A stretch of 64,000 nt of DNA from Rhizophagus irregularis (GCF_026210795.1 NC_089433.1:5729001-5793000), one strand, 5' to 3'; numbered from the stretch's first letter, positions 22,995 through 34,717 are shown. Numbers and translations are program-made. The notes: generated from the letters alone by a model not told the origin.

Positions 22995-23014
22995 TGATGA
23001 TTAAATTATTATTA
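22995..23014. repeat. Target-site duplication, copy 3
   Basis: This is the right-hand 20-bp copy bordering the 5' end of LINE B, identical to 5920-5939 and 8999-9018. Confidence 0.85.
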
Positions 23015-23218
23015 ACACCATTATAATGTTTAAATGAAAAAACAAAAATAAATTTGGAATTCAATTTGCTGATCAGATTAGATTTGGTATGAAAATTTGT
23101 TGATCCTATTTTTGGTATTAGCAATTTGATTGGCCAATGTTAGTTTGTTATTATCAAAATATGGGCATGATTTGCACAATTTTTTTTCCGGAAGTATTAT
23201 AGTACTTATTAATAGTAC

Positions 23219-23276
23219 TAGACAGGACAGGACAAGACAAGACAGGACAGGACAGGACAGGACAGGACATGGACAG
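23219..23276. repeat. GACAG pentamer microsatellite
   Basis: About ten copies of GACAG with two A-for-G variants run in tandem. The run breaks the A+T-rich background and has no coding sense. Confidence 0.8.
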
Positions 23277-23479
23277 AACTCTTAAACCACAATTTTGTGA
23301 TTTAGAGCTTCCTGTGGTACTTTTATGTCATATTAAGTTTAACCATCAAATTGTAGGTTTTTTGGTAGAATTTAATTTTGTTGATCATTTTTATTTACTG
23401 AATTTAAAAAAAAACATTTCAATCGCAAATTCACAATTCATTATAACAAAAAAAAAAAATTTTATTTTTTAATAATGTT

Positions 23480-23690
23480 GTGTTAACATGTAATAAGTGA
23501 TTAATAAAAAAATATTTTGAAACATTTTTTAATTATTTTAACAAAAAAAATGTTGCAAAACCATTTTTTATTAATAAAAAAAACAGTTTCGCAACATTTT
23601 TTAATTGTTTTAATAAAAAACATTGTGAAACTGTTTCTTTAATAATAATTTTATAAAAAAATGCAAAAAACATCGCAAAAATGTTTTTTA
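23480..23690. repeat. Interleaved inverted repeats with GTTTCGCAAC motifs
   Basis: Short A/T blocks alternate with TGTTGCAAAACC, GTTTCGCAACA and TTGTGAAACTG, which pair with one another as stems. Similar blocks occur in the foldback element at 40518-41507 (around 40690-40830), suggesting a decayed relative. Confidence 0.45.
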
Positions 23691-23992
23691 TTAGGTCCAT
23701 CACTCCTTTCGTCTCCCATCACTCTTTTTCGTCTCCCATCACTCCTTTTCATCTCCCAACACTTCTTTTTGCCTCCCATCACTCCTCTTCATCTTTCCAT
23801 CACTCTTTTTGCCTCCCATCATTCCTCTTCATTTTTCCATTACTCTTTTTCGTCTCCCATCATTCCTTTTCATCTCTCATCACTCCTCTTCATCTTTCCA
23901 TCACTCTTTTTGTCTCCTATCATTCCTTTTCGTCTCCCATCATTCTTCTTCATCTTTCAATCACTCCTTTTCGTCTCCCATCACTGGTCATT
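23690..23992. repeat. Pyrimidine-rich minisatellite
   Basis: About 15 units of roughly 20 bp of the type CATCACTCCTTTTCGTCTCC lie in tandem, giving one strand almost only C and T. Long frames open in all three forward frames here only because the repeat lacks stops. Such strand asymmetry can form triplex DNA. Confidence 0.8.
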
Positions 23993-24149
23993 TTTTTTTA
24001 CAATAACTTCCACTTAAAGATCTTTCAAAATTATGTCAAGCTCCCTCATGAAAATGACCTCTTGTTATATTAAAAAATAACAATACTATAAATTAAAAAT
24101 ATAAATAATTATATAATTCCAAATTCTTGGATTAAAAAATTTTTTATTT

Positions 24150-24599
24150 TTAATATTTGCGATTTATTAGTAATTTCTTTTTTTTTCTGTATTCGCGATT
24201 TTTAAGGTTTCTCATAACTTTTTTATATTTTTGAAGCGGATATAACTCTTCATGTTCTTTTTTAATTTTTATTGATTTTTCAATATATGGCAATTTGTTT
24301 TCTTTTGTCGTGTTATTCCACATATTTCCTATTATTTTCGACAATTCACGAGATGTAGTGTTGGGATATTTTAATTTTACAAGTTTAAATATTTCACTTT
24401 TAAATAAAATAAATGAATTAGGTGGTTTTTTTGTAAGTAATTCAAAATCATACAAAACATAAAGTGGTACATTTATGTTATTTATTCTTTTAATGGCTTT
24501 TTCAGAATTTTTGAATAACGATTTATTAATAAGAACAGGTATATAGTCATTTTGAATATAAAAAATATCCTTTGTATTATATAAATTAAATAAAGACAT
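24150..24599 (-). CDS. MAT-type HMG-box protein
   Basis: An ATG-to-TAA frame of 149 residues. The HMG box spans about residues 57-128: KKPPNSFILFKSE, then REL.KIIGNMW, then LPYIEKSIKIKKEHEELYP. The PPNSFILF start and IIGNMW core are hallmarks of fungal MATA-HMG sex-determination regulators, which bind the minor groove of DNA in the nucleus. A short N-terminal region and a strongly basic tail (NREYRKKKK) flank the box; the tail could serve as nuclear localisation signal. Glomeromycotina carry many such genes, so this need not be the mating-type locus itself. No intron is needed. Confidence 0.85.
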   Translation of the reverse strand: MSLFNLYNTKDIFYIQNDYIPVLINKSLFKNSEKAIKRINNINVPLYVLYDFELLTKKPPNSFILFKSEIFKLVKLKYPNTTSRELSKIIGNMWNNTTKENKLPYIEKSIKIKKEHEELYPLQKYKKVMRNLKNREYRKKKKLLINRKY

Positions 24600-25316
24600 A
24601 ATTTACAAAAAATTGAATCTTCGTTATATATAATGAAATTTTTTTGTAAATATAAATACATATATACAAATACATATCAATAAATTAATAATACGACTAA
24701 TAATTTAATAAAAACAAAAAAAATAATTAATTTTTTTTGATCATAATAACATTAATCGTAATACTTATTATAATACAATTAAACAAATAATTTGTAATAA
24801 GAATACATTATTAAGTATAATTTAAGTAGAGACAATTATCGATTTACATTTTAGTATATATAATACATATTAATTAATTATAATACAACACAATAATTCA
24901 ATGAAATGAAAGAAATTGAAATACTTTGAAAATATAATAGAAATATAACATAATTTTAGTATAAATTACTAAAATACAATTTAGCAACAACTACACATTA
25001 CGGTGTAAAATTTATTATAAATACGATAATGATTTAAATTCTAGTAATTTAATAATAATACGATAAAATAATTCAATGAAATGAAAGAAATTAGTTTTTT
25101 TTTTTGAAAAAAAGATAAAATTTAAAATTAGTTAGTAATACTTATTAAATACGATTAAACAATTAATCAAGTGACAAAAATTAAACTTCAATACATAATA
25201 AAATAAAATTAAATACGATTATTTATTTAATTACAATAATACTGAAAAGTTTTATTTATTTTTTCAATACTGGCATTAAAATATATTTATGTATATATAG
25301 GTCACATAAATTTACA
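24600..25316. other. A+T-rich intergenic sequence with a duplicated segment
   Basis: This is noncoding sequence between the HMG gene and the compact cluster. A block of about 30 bp containing AATTCAATGAAATGAAAGAA appears at about 24893 and again at about 25072, with weaker similarity around both. Nothing else stands out. Confidence 0.45.
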
Positions 25317-26684
25317 ATGTTATCAAATAAAATGGCAACCCTTCCGAAATCTCCCCAGGAAAATCAGTTTACAGTTGCCGATATTCCAAAAGATAATATA
25401 TTGGAAATTAAAGAAATAATAAAAAACCCAATATTTAATGAATATTATATCAAAATAAAAGAATTAATAACGGAATATAGAAAGGATACAATATATCACA
25501 TATTAATTCCTTCTTTATTAGCCATTTCACATCACGCATTAATTAATGAAGGATTTTTAAATAATAAACATGAAATTAATTATAAAATTAAATTTAATGG
25601 TAAAACTAAAAGCTATAATTATATTATCGGCAACTCATCTAAGGAGAATAAAGTCAAACCCAAAGATAACTTTGCTTAAATTATTGGTTACGATATAACG
25701 AATCTTCCTGAGTTAGCTCGATTATTAGCCGTAGCAAATCACTTGACAGAAGATTCGGTTAATCAACACTTAGAATGGATGAAATTGAACACTTATACCT
25801 TTAAGTACAAAGAAAAAAATATGAATAGAATAGAATATACAGGTCAAATACAAAGCTTATTAGAAGACCTTACCTGGCAAAATGAATATATTAATGGATG
25901 GAATAAATTAGTTAGATATTTTTTATTGGGAATCATGATGTATGGATACTACCAAAATGATTTAAGTAAATCAATAAAAAAAAATAAAAAAGCAAAACAA
26001 CAAAAATCAAATTTTTTGAACGAGCTAAATAAAGCAGTTTCTAAATGCACCAATAGTATAATGGAAGAAAGTAAAACTAGTACTACAATTAATTCTGCTT
26101 TAGAAATAATTAAAATGGATAATGAATCTGCTGATAGTAAACTAACAAAGGAAGAATTAATTAAAAAACTCAAGGGTCATTTAAAGTTTTCATATTACTT
26201 ATTTTATTTTGTTAGAATGTTTGGATATGTATCATTGATAGCTTCAGTTTCTCCAGATCTGGCAGACAAACTACTAAAATCAATTAATCCAAAAAATTTA
26301 AACGAAATTAATAATTCTTTTAATGATTTAAAAGAAATTGATTTAGGAAAAGATCTAATCGCAAAAAATGCAGAATATGGAAATATAATTTGCAGAACAG
26401 TAATTGAATGCAGTCAAACTATGAAAATACATAACGATAAATTAAAAGAAGGCTTAGAGGAATTAATTGATCGTTATGCTTTTAATACTTATAGTAACAT
26501 AATATTCGAAGAAATAAATATTAATAATGAGAATAACTACAGAAGCGAATTTAATGCAATATCAGACGACGACGATATAAGCATGGACGAGGACGAGAAA
26601 AATAAAATAATGGATAAATTAAATGAAGATATACAAGATTTAAAAAGAAAATCAAGCATTGGTTCAAAGAAAATTGATCGATGA
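25317..26684 (+). pseudogene. First gene of the compact block, unknown, broken
   Basis: This is a region of roughly 450 codons with mostly open frame. The N-terminal part contains a hydrophobic helix around LIPSLLAISHHAL. The middle contains YFLLGIMMYGYY and a YYLFYFVRMFGYVSLI stretch that is membrane-like or a buried helix. The C-terminus is acidic (DDDDISMDEDE). No family is recognised. It overlaps the next gene by four bases. Confidence 0.4.
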
Positions 26685-27235
26685 GAAAGAAACTGGTTAG
26701 TAATAAACGGATAAATAAAACAACCGCTCCTTATAAAAAAAATAGAACACGTGGAAATAAAACCAAAAATAAAACCTTTAATTTAGAAGCGTTTAATACA
26801 GAAAGCCAGATAATTGATGACATTAAAAAAAATGAAATGCGTTCTCATATAAAAACTATTCGTAATGCACTTGACGAAAACATTTATAATGAATTAATTA
26901 AAAAATCAAGTGAAATTTTACATTAATACAATAATTTGAATGAAAGTGATGCAAAATTAGCTTCACAATATTCAACATTTAAAGAATTTATAGATTACAA
27001 TCATGTATTTATAATGGAAGAAAAAGAAAAAGAGATCATACAAAAAAATGTTATTGATTTTCGATCAGAATTAAATAATCTTCAACAAACTCAATTCAAT
27101 AACAACTTCAATACAATTACATCACAATATCAAAATAACGTTGGCTTTGATTGTTTAAATGATGATGATAAAAATCTTTTTATATTGAATGAAACAGTTA
27201 TTTATTGCAACAATTCTAATTTTTTTACACAATAG
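26681..27235 (+). pseudogene. Second gene of the compact block, basic N-terminus, broken
   Basis: It begins in an ATGA overlap with the gene before. The N-terminal 35 residues are strongly basic (KKNRTRGNKTKNK), suggesting nucleic-acid binding; the rest is helical and acidic-to-neutral. No family is recognised. The overlap suggests that the two were once translated from one message. Confidence 0.35.
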
Positions 27236-27303
27236 TATTATCATTTTTTACAATACAATTTTTTATATAAATTTGACTTCTTGTCAATTGATAACAAAAT
27301 TCA

Positions 27304-28257
27304 ATGGCCGAAGAATTAACTAATTTATTTGATAATCTTCAAATTGAAAGAAATAGCAAATATGAAAATACAAACGTATATTGCGAGCAGATTAATACTA
27401 TCTCTAACACTTACGATCATTTATTACTAAATTTGATTAAAATTTTAATAGCAGATAACACAATGAAAATTAATATTTATGATAGAGTAATAATTATAAA
27501 CAATGTTTTGTTTTGCATAAATCTTAATCAAAATAATCAAATTGAAGATTATATTCCATATAAACCTTTAATGCGATTACCGGCATATAATAATAAATTA
27601 TCATTTGTTTCTAAAAATGACCCAACTTGGTGGGATGAATGTTGTACTGAATTTGAAAATTCTATGTTACATCTTAAAAATTTAACTAATAATACTACAA
27701 CATTCAATATTAAATCAATGATTGACCAAAAAAATTATATAGAAATTGAAATTATCAATTTAACCATTAAAATTATGAATAAAGAAAAAATAAGTGAATT
27801 TAGTTTAGTTCAAATGTACATTTTATCATTATACTTAGAAAATTTTTTTATAGAATATAAATTAGAATCAATTTATAGCGAAGAATTTTTATATACAAAT
27901 AAATACTTTACTTTCTATAGCCAATTAGTAATAAACTATTTAAAGAAAAGTGATCTGTTTTATTCTTATAATGAGAATTTTTATTTAAGATTCATTAACC
28001 CATCACTATTATATTTATTATACAGCGTTAAAAATACATTAATTCTTTTTAGACCTTATGGGTATGATGCATTATGTGATAATTCGGATATTATAGATTT
28101 AAACATACATGAAATAATTTCATTCAAAAAAGAAGGATTAAAATACTTTGCATTAAATAATTTAATTGAATTAAAATTAAATAATAAAAAATTACATATC
28201 ATTAATTCTGACGAATATGCTAATGTAATTTGCAATGATGCTTATATATTGAATTAG
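27304..28257 (+). CDS. Third gene of the compact block, unknown 317-residue protein
   Basis: This is a long frame from ATG to TAG. The protein is rich in Leu, Ile, Asn and Tyr, looks globular and helical, and has no signal peptide. Residue landmarks are DPTWWDECC near residue 109 and a Leu/Tyr-rich core around residues 170-260. No motif is recognised. The length of the frame at this base composition argues for past selection. It follows the second gene closely on the same strand. Confidence 0.5.
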   Translation: MAEELTNLFDNLQIERNSKYENTNVYCEQINTISNTYDHLLLNLIKILIADNTMKINIYDRVIIINNVLFCINLNQNNQIEDYIPYKPLMRLPAYNNKLSFVSKNDPTWWDECCTEFENSMLHLKNLTNNTTTFNIKSMIDQKNYIEIEIINLTIKIMNKEKISEFSLVQMYILSLYLENFFIEYKLESIYSEEFLYTNKYFTFYSQLVINYLKKSDLFYSYNENFYLRFINPSLLYLLYSVKNTLILFRPYGYDALCDNSDIIDLNIHEIISFKKEGLKYFALNNLIELKLNNKKLHIINSDEYANVICNDAYILN

Positions 28258-28279
28258 TTTTAGTATTAAAGTATTAGTA

Positions 28280-29195
28280 TATCACTTTACTACATATCGG
28301 CGGATTTGTTTCATCACCTAAATATGCTGAATTTTTGCATTATGTAAGCACAGCAAAGTTAAGGATGCATTGCACGATATCCATAAAGATGTGTGATTAA
28401 AAAAAATCAATTTTGATACGATTTTAATTTTGGCCGGAATTAACATAATTTTGGCCAGATTTATGATATGTAGATCAGTGTAACATCATATGATAACGCT
28501 AAGCCACTCCAATAAAATGTTTTTTTACTTTCGCTTCTTTTTAATTTAATTTCTAATTTTAAAAAGTACACAATTAGTATACGAGTCTCAAGTTAAAACT
28601 AAAAAATTGATTTTTAAATTATAAATTTAATCTATTACAGTATTTATATTAATACTTTAAATTTAAGTATAATAAGAAACATAAAACATTTTGAACGCTC
28701 AACACTTGTGACAAAAAAATAGTGAAATATAAAGATAACCACCCAAACTCTTTTCAAAAATTCACTTTCAAAATATCTTTACAATAAGTCTTCTCAAATG
28801 AACCTATATAAGCAAAAAGGGAGAATTTAGAACAATATTATTTAAAAAACTTCTTAGATCTAAAAGGTAAAAAGAAAAAAAAAAAGAAATAGAAAACTAG
28901 CCAAAAGAATAAAAAAAAACTCCAGCACTAAATATTCATACAACTCACAGACTGACATACCTTAAGTCGGATAGGTTGTAACTATGTCGGATGGGTTAAA
29001 ACACGGTTTTTTTTAAAAATATTTTTTTTTTAACGTTGGCAAGTTCAAAAAAAATTTTTTTTTCAATTGATCTACAACTCACCTGATGTGAAATCTTGTG
29101 TTTGCTGATCAGTTTAGTATTACGCAAAAGGACTAATAAGGCAATAAAGCAATTTTATCCCGTGAATCAAATCCGCCCATATGAGCAAAGTGATA
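28280..29195. mobile_element. TA-flanked inverted-repeat element, 916 bp
   Basis: The left end TATCACTTTACTACATATCG is mirrored by the right end (AGCAAAGTGATA), and both share the block GGCGGATTTG.TTCA a little inside. TA borders both ends, as in Tc1/mariner-type insertion, though the A+T-rich context weakens that sign. There is no transposase frame. It lies about 20 bp beyond the third gene of the compact block. Confidence 0.65.
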
Positions 29196-30067
29196 TATAT
29201 GAAATTTATTATAGTTACAAAAGAGCACGATTGATTAGATAAATTAAAATTTTAGTTTGAACTAAAAATATATTTGAGTTGTATTTTTCTTATTACTTTA
29301 TGTTTAAGACTATTGCAATAATAAATCGTTTTGCTTATTAGATTATCATAAATATCAAAAAATACTTGTTGTTATTATAGTACATGTGTATTTTCAGCAG
29401 AATTTATTTGGAAAAGTATTCGTTATTGAGGCGTCATACATTGTTGCCGTAATTTTTTGTATGGAAATGCAATTATGTGCGACGATAATTGTACATGCTA
29501 TTCGCAATATTGTTGAATAAACGTATAAATGGAACACACTGACACATTATGGAAAAATTCAATAAAATGAATCAAAAATTTATCAAGGTTTTATTATTCG
29601 TTTTATAACCCATTTTTATAATGCCTTAAGAATTTTCAATTATTTCCGTTGTGACGTATTCCATGGTGATCATGAGACAATTGACAAATATTGTTCTTTA
29701 ACAATACAAAAAAAAAAAATACAATACAATACAAATAAATAACTTAGTGTTTCATTAGTATAAAAAAAATGCTCAATGCACAAAAACAATAATTATTAAG
29801 TTAAGTCTTAATACAATATGAATTTAATAACATATATCAAATTTAAACTTAATTCAATATGTCGGGATATTAATTTATTATATATTATGTATTGTTTATT
29901 AATTTTAATTGTTTTGAGTTTGTAATTATAATACGATAATAGTATAAATGTATTATTATGATTTGATACAAATTAAAAATATTTAAGTAAATTTTTATTA
30001 TTAGATTTATCAAAAAATATGTTCAATAGAATATCTGTCAACTCGTACATTGATAATAAATGTAATA
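29196..30067. other. A+T-rich intergenic sequence
   Basis: No gene or inverted repeat is seen. A short run of AATAC pentamers lies at about 29700-29740. The first satellite unit begins near 30068. Confidence 0.4.
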
Positions 30068-32280
30068 GAAAAAAATATTTATTGATTTTCACACAAAAAT
30101 AAATTGAAATACTGCACTATCTTTGCTTCAATTTTATAATTGTTATTGATTGAATATTTGTTATTATGCAATTTAATTTTTTAAATTATCGTTGCCTCAA
30201 TTAAAGCTCCGAACGGTTCGGGCTAAACCGGGGAACTGATCCGAAACCGGCTCAAAATTCGGTTCGGTTTGGTTCAGGTATTAGAACCGAAAAACCGGCG
30301 GTTCGGTTCGGTTTAATCTGATTTTTTATAAAAATGCGAAAATCGAATAGCCGGCCATCTAGTGATCGTACAAAGTCGAGCCATATATCATTGGATTCCT
30401 CTCGACGAGACGCGGCGAATGGTGGTAAGATCATGTCTCTAGCATCGATAGAGCACACGTTAACCCACGCTAAATGATTTATCAATAATTGGAATTAGCA
30501 AGCTATCTATCGGTGCTAGAGACATGATCTTAGCACCATTCGACGCGTCTCAGTGAGACGAATCCAATGAATATAAATTCGTTCGTGTAGGATCACTGGA
30601 TGGCGAATAATATCAAGTTTCACATTTTTTTAAAATTTTCGAGCGTTAAAAATTAAAAATTCCGATACATGAATTTATTCGTCGTCCAATGGTCGTATAA
30701 ATATGAATTAGGACTCATTGGATTCGTCTCGATGAGACGAGTCGAATGGTGGTAAGATCACATCTCTAGCATTGATAGATAGCTTGCTAATGCCAATTTT
30801 TTATAAATTATTTAGCGTGAATTAACTTACGATCTATTAATGCTAGTGACATGATCTCACCACCATTCGACTCGTCTCATCGAGACGAATCCAATGAGTC
30901 CTAATTCATATTTATACGACCATTGGACGACGAATAAATTCATGTATCGGAATTTTTAATTTTTATTGCTCGAAAATTTTAAAAAAATGCGAAACTTGAT
31001 ATTATTCGCCATCCAGTGGTCGTACACGAACGAATTTATATTCATTGGATTCGTCTCGACGAGACACGTCGAATGGTGCTAAGATCATGTCTCCAGCACC
31101 GATAGATAGCTTGCTAATTCCAATCATTGATAAATCATTTAGCGTGGGTTAACGTGTGTTCTATCGATGCTAGAGACATGATCTTACCACCATTCGACGC
31201 GTCTCGTCGCGACGAATCCAATGATATATGGCTCGACTTTATATGATCACTAGATGGCCGGCTATTCGATTTTTCGCATTTTTATAAAAATCGGATTAAA
31301 CTGAACCGAACCGCCGGTTTTTCGGTTCGGTTCTTACGGATTTCGGCTCTAATCCAAACCGTCTATAATCCGGACCAAACCGACCCGTTCGGAGCTTTAG
31401 CCTCAATTTTATAATCGTTATTGATTTAATATTAAGTCTAATATAATAATTATGACCGAAACTGAAGATAATATTTATTGATTTTCACACAAAAATAAAT
31501 CGAAATACTGCACTATCTTTGCTTCAATTTTATAATTGTTATAGATTGAAATTATTGTTGCCTCAATTTTATAATTGTTATTGATTTAATATTAAGTCTA
31601 ATATAATAATAATGACCGAAACTGAAGATAATATTTATTAATTTCCACACAAAGATAAATCGAAATACTGCACTATCTTTGCTTCAATTTTATAATTGTT
31701 ATAGATTGAAATTATTGTTGCCTCAATTTTATAATCGTTATTGATTGAATATTAAATCAATACAATAATGATGACCGAAACTGAAGATAATATTTATTGA
31801 TTTCTACACAAAGATCAATCGAACACTGCACTATTTTTGCTTCAATTTTGTAATTGTTATCGATTGAATATTCGTTATTATGCAAATTGATACGATAATG
31901 GTTTATAGAAGATAATATTCTTTGATTTTCACACAGAGATTAATTGAAATACTGCACTATCTTTCTTCGATTTTATAATTGTTATCGACTGAATATTTAA
32001 TCGATACAATGATGATAACCGTAATAAAAGATAATATTTATAGATTTGCCATTCAAAGATAAATCAAAATACTAGATTATTGTTTTTTTAATTATATAAT
32101 TGTTATCAATTAAATATTCGTTATTATGACTCAATTTTATTATTTAATCGATACAATAATGATGGCCGTATTAGAAGATAATGATTATTGATATCTAAAC
32201 AGATAAATCAAAATACTGCATTATCTTTGCTTTAATTTTATAATCGTTAATGCTTGAATATTAGTTATTATGTGATGCTT
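30068..32280. repeat. Minisatellite with units of about 130-160 bp
   Basis: About seven diverged units share the blocks GATAATATTTATTGATTTTC, AAATACTGCACTATCTTTGC and TTTTATAATTGTTAT. The first unit lies at 30068-30201; the others follow after 31400 because a 1.2-kb foldback transposon interrupts the array. Units at 31465 and 31630 are nearly identical, so the array expanded recently in part. No coding capacity. Confidence 0.75.
30202..31399. mobile_element. hAT-type foldback element built of nested palindromes, 1.2 kb
   Basis: The ends are TAAAGCTCCGAACGG and its inverse, with an 8-bp duplication GCCTCAAT on each side (30194-30201 and 31400-31407). Almost the whole body is one large inverted repeat with its axis near 30800. 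Within it, three modules near 30380-30575, 30715-30895 and 31040-31225 are themselves palindromes, sharing ATTCGTCTCGA.GAGAC and AAGATCATGTCTCTAGCA. CGGTTCGGTT repeats pack the subterminal regions. No transposase. Confidence 0.85.
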
Positions 32281-33632
32281 CAAATAGATATTTAATGTAA
32301 AAAAATCAAAATTTATAATAATTTTGTCAGCGTTTGTTGAATTGTATATTATAATATAGCATTAATACATAATTAAAGCTATTCTTTTTCTATCAAAAAA
32401 GGTAATTATTATTATTATTATAACTTAATTTAAATTAGTATCACTTGTTGTAATGAACGCAAATTTTTATATAGAACAAAACGTCACTTTCATGAAAGCT
32501 TAACATGCTTTTAAAGATTTTTTAAATGAAAGTTATTGAACACTGCCATTAAAACTTCAATTTGACATATCAGTCAATAAGGATTCAATTTTTATAATAT
32601 TAATTATTAATTTTCTAAATTATTAGACTATAGTATAAATCTAGTTATATTAAAACACATAAAAAAATGGTTCATTATATTTTTTATCAATAATAATATA
32701 AGAAATGTTTTAAAACATTTTTTTTATATAAAAGACTTATAGATAATAAATTCATTATAATACTATCAACTTTGTAGGCAAGTCAGAGCAATAAATTTAT
32801 TAATTTTAAACTAATACAAAATTATGAAAATACACAATATAAAATTTTCATCTATTACTTTGCGACTTTGCAAACATCACTTAAAGTTTTGTTTTTTTAT
32901 AAAATTAATAATAGCATACAATTGAATTAACATTGTACAGTTTTGTATTTATTAATATTTCATTTTTATATAAAGTAAGTAAGTAACACTTAATAAATAC
33001 AATTTAATGATACAATACTTAATATATTTATAATACTGTTTTCATGCTGCAATCATGCAACACATTCAATTGTCCAATGAATTATTAATTTGAAATGATT
33101 GTTCATATTATAATTTGTTAAATTATCAAATATCAATAGCGACTAATTTTAAAAGTAAACATATTGATAACATAATTTTGTATTACCTATTGTAATTTTT
33201 TACGACTGTTGTCTTTGAAAACGCACAAAACAATAAAATTTATTTTTGTAAACAAAAAATACATAAATGAATGTGACGAAAACCACATATATTATAAGAA
33301 CACTTTACAATTCAAAGTTATAACGTAAAAAAAATATTTTCAAAATAAATATGCATATACGAAAGTTAATTTAGTTATAATTTATTATAAGTATATTTTC
33401 AAAAGCGTGAACTTAATGCTTTTTTTTTATAGTTCTGGATGAGCGTGTAAGTATGATAAGTCTTTAAAACAGTTCTATTATTTGGTGCAAGATGTCATAT
33501 TTAATCTGATTAAGGACAATAAAGAGTAGGTCAAATCAATAACATCATCAAAAAAATTATTTCTTGATTTACTAAGTTTTGTATTTTTTAATTCGCATAT
33601 AGCCTATAATAATAACAATATGACACAATTAA
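32281..33632. other. A+T-rich intergenic sequence
   Basis: This is long noncoding sequence with short A/T runs. I see no credible frame, tandem array or inverted repeat of note. Confidence 0.4.
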
Positions 33633-34441
33633 TTGCTAATTCGGTTAAGATCGGCAGTGTCTTACTATGTAAAATCGGGGTAAAAAAAGAAAATAATTAT
33701 CTCTTGATCCAATGATCCAATTTCAATGAACTTTTTTTTGTTCTATAGATCTTGATTTCCTCAATAAAATAAAAAATTTATTGAAATTGAAATACTAAAT
33801 TATAAGAAAATCGTGAAAAAGTATTTCATATTATTATTATGACTAAATTTTAGTAAATCATAAAAAAAGAATTGATTCCTAATTCAGTGATCCAATTTCA
33901 ATAATTTTTTTTTGTCTTTTAGGTCTTAACCTCTTCTTCACAATAAAAAAAAGTTTGTCAATATTGGACTGCTAGATCGGAAGATAATCACAAAGATATA
34001 TTTTGCTATATCACTGAATCTAAAAATCGTCTGGCAAAATATGTTTTCGCAATTATCTCACGATCTAGAGGCCCAATTTTGACAAAATTTTTTTATTATG
34101 TAGAGATTATTGAGATCCAAATAACAAAAAAAAGTTTAAATCGAAATTGGATACTGAAAAAAAATCAGTTTATCGAAATTGGATAATCAGATAATTGTCT
34201 GCTTTGTTATTAATGGAATCTGATCGTTGTCAGTAAAATATGTTTTTGTGATTATCTCACAACCTAATGGTCCAATTTCAATGAAATTATTTTTATTTTA
34301 TAAAGGTAATCCAGACTTACAGAACAAAAAAAAGTTCATCAAAATTGGATTATTAGATCATATGATAATTATTTTTATTATTTGCACCAATTTCCCCAAT
34401 TTTACATAGTAGGACACTGCTGATCTTAACCGAATTAGCAA
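33633..34441. mobile_element. TTAA-flanked MITE with internal repeats, 809 bp
   Basis: The terminal inverted repeats of about 50 bp start TTGCTAATTCGGTTAAGATC and are bordered by TTAA on both sides. The start TTG and the TTAA target match the MITE at 3534 although the rest differs. Inside are about four diverged direct units containing TCCAATTTCAATGAA and a TTTTTTGTTCTATAGAT-like block. The short frame at 34227-34409 lies in these repeats and is not a gene. Confidence 0.8.
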
Positions 34442-34717
34442 TTAATGCGATTGATTTATAGATTCATAACATTTATAATAAAAACATTTTATTGTAGAAA
34501 GATGAATATTTTTTTGACCTTAATATATTAAATTTAAATTATTCATTTTTCGGACTACTGTACTAATTAATAAATGTGGGCTTAATTGTTATTTTCATAA
34601 TTTATAATTCGTTATAGTTGCTAACTGATAAAAATTCATGTATTCTTACAAAATATATTTCAAGCATGATCAAATGAGTTTAGTTAATTTGAGCCATGCA
34701 TAATTTTCATACTATAA

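Larger units (their letters stand above)
25317..28257 (+). other. Compact intronless gene block, possibly a foreign-element fossil
   Basis: Three coding regions follow each other on one strand without introns. The first two overlap by an ATGA junction and the third starts about 70 bp after the second. This packing is unlike the spliced, widely spaced host genes nearby. No polymerase, capsid or transposase signature is recognised, and no terminal repeats are found, so family and origin are open: an old virus copy, transfer from the A+T-rich endobacteria of these fungi, or an odd host locus. The block looks broken in about two places; the third gene looks whole. Its age appears moderate, since long frames persist. 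Confidence 0.4.

Noticed and set aside
23219-23276. Regular GACAG run considered as a CRISPR-like or regulatory array
   Set aside because: A plain pentamer microsatellite without spacers.
23661-24073. Three overlapping long forward frames rich in Ser, His, Phe and Pro
   Set aside because: All three come from the pyrimidine minisatellite, which lacks stops in every frame; no homology-like structure.
30252-30485. 77-codon minus-strand frame with unusual Arg/Asp content
   Set aside because: It lies in the arm of the foldback element and reflects its GC-richer palindromic repeats.
34227-34409. 60-codon forward frame
   Set aside because: It lies wholly in the internal repeats of the TTAA MITE.
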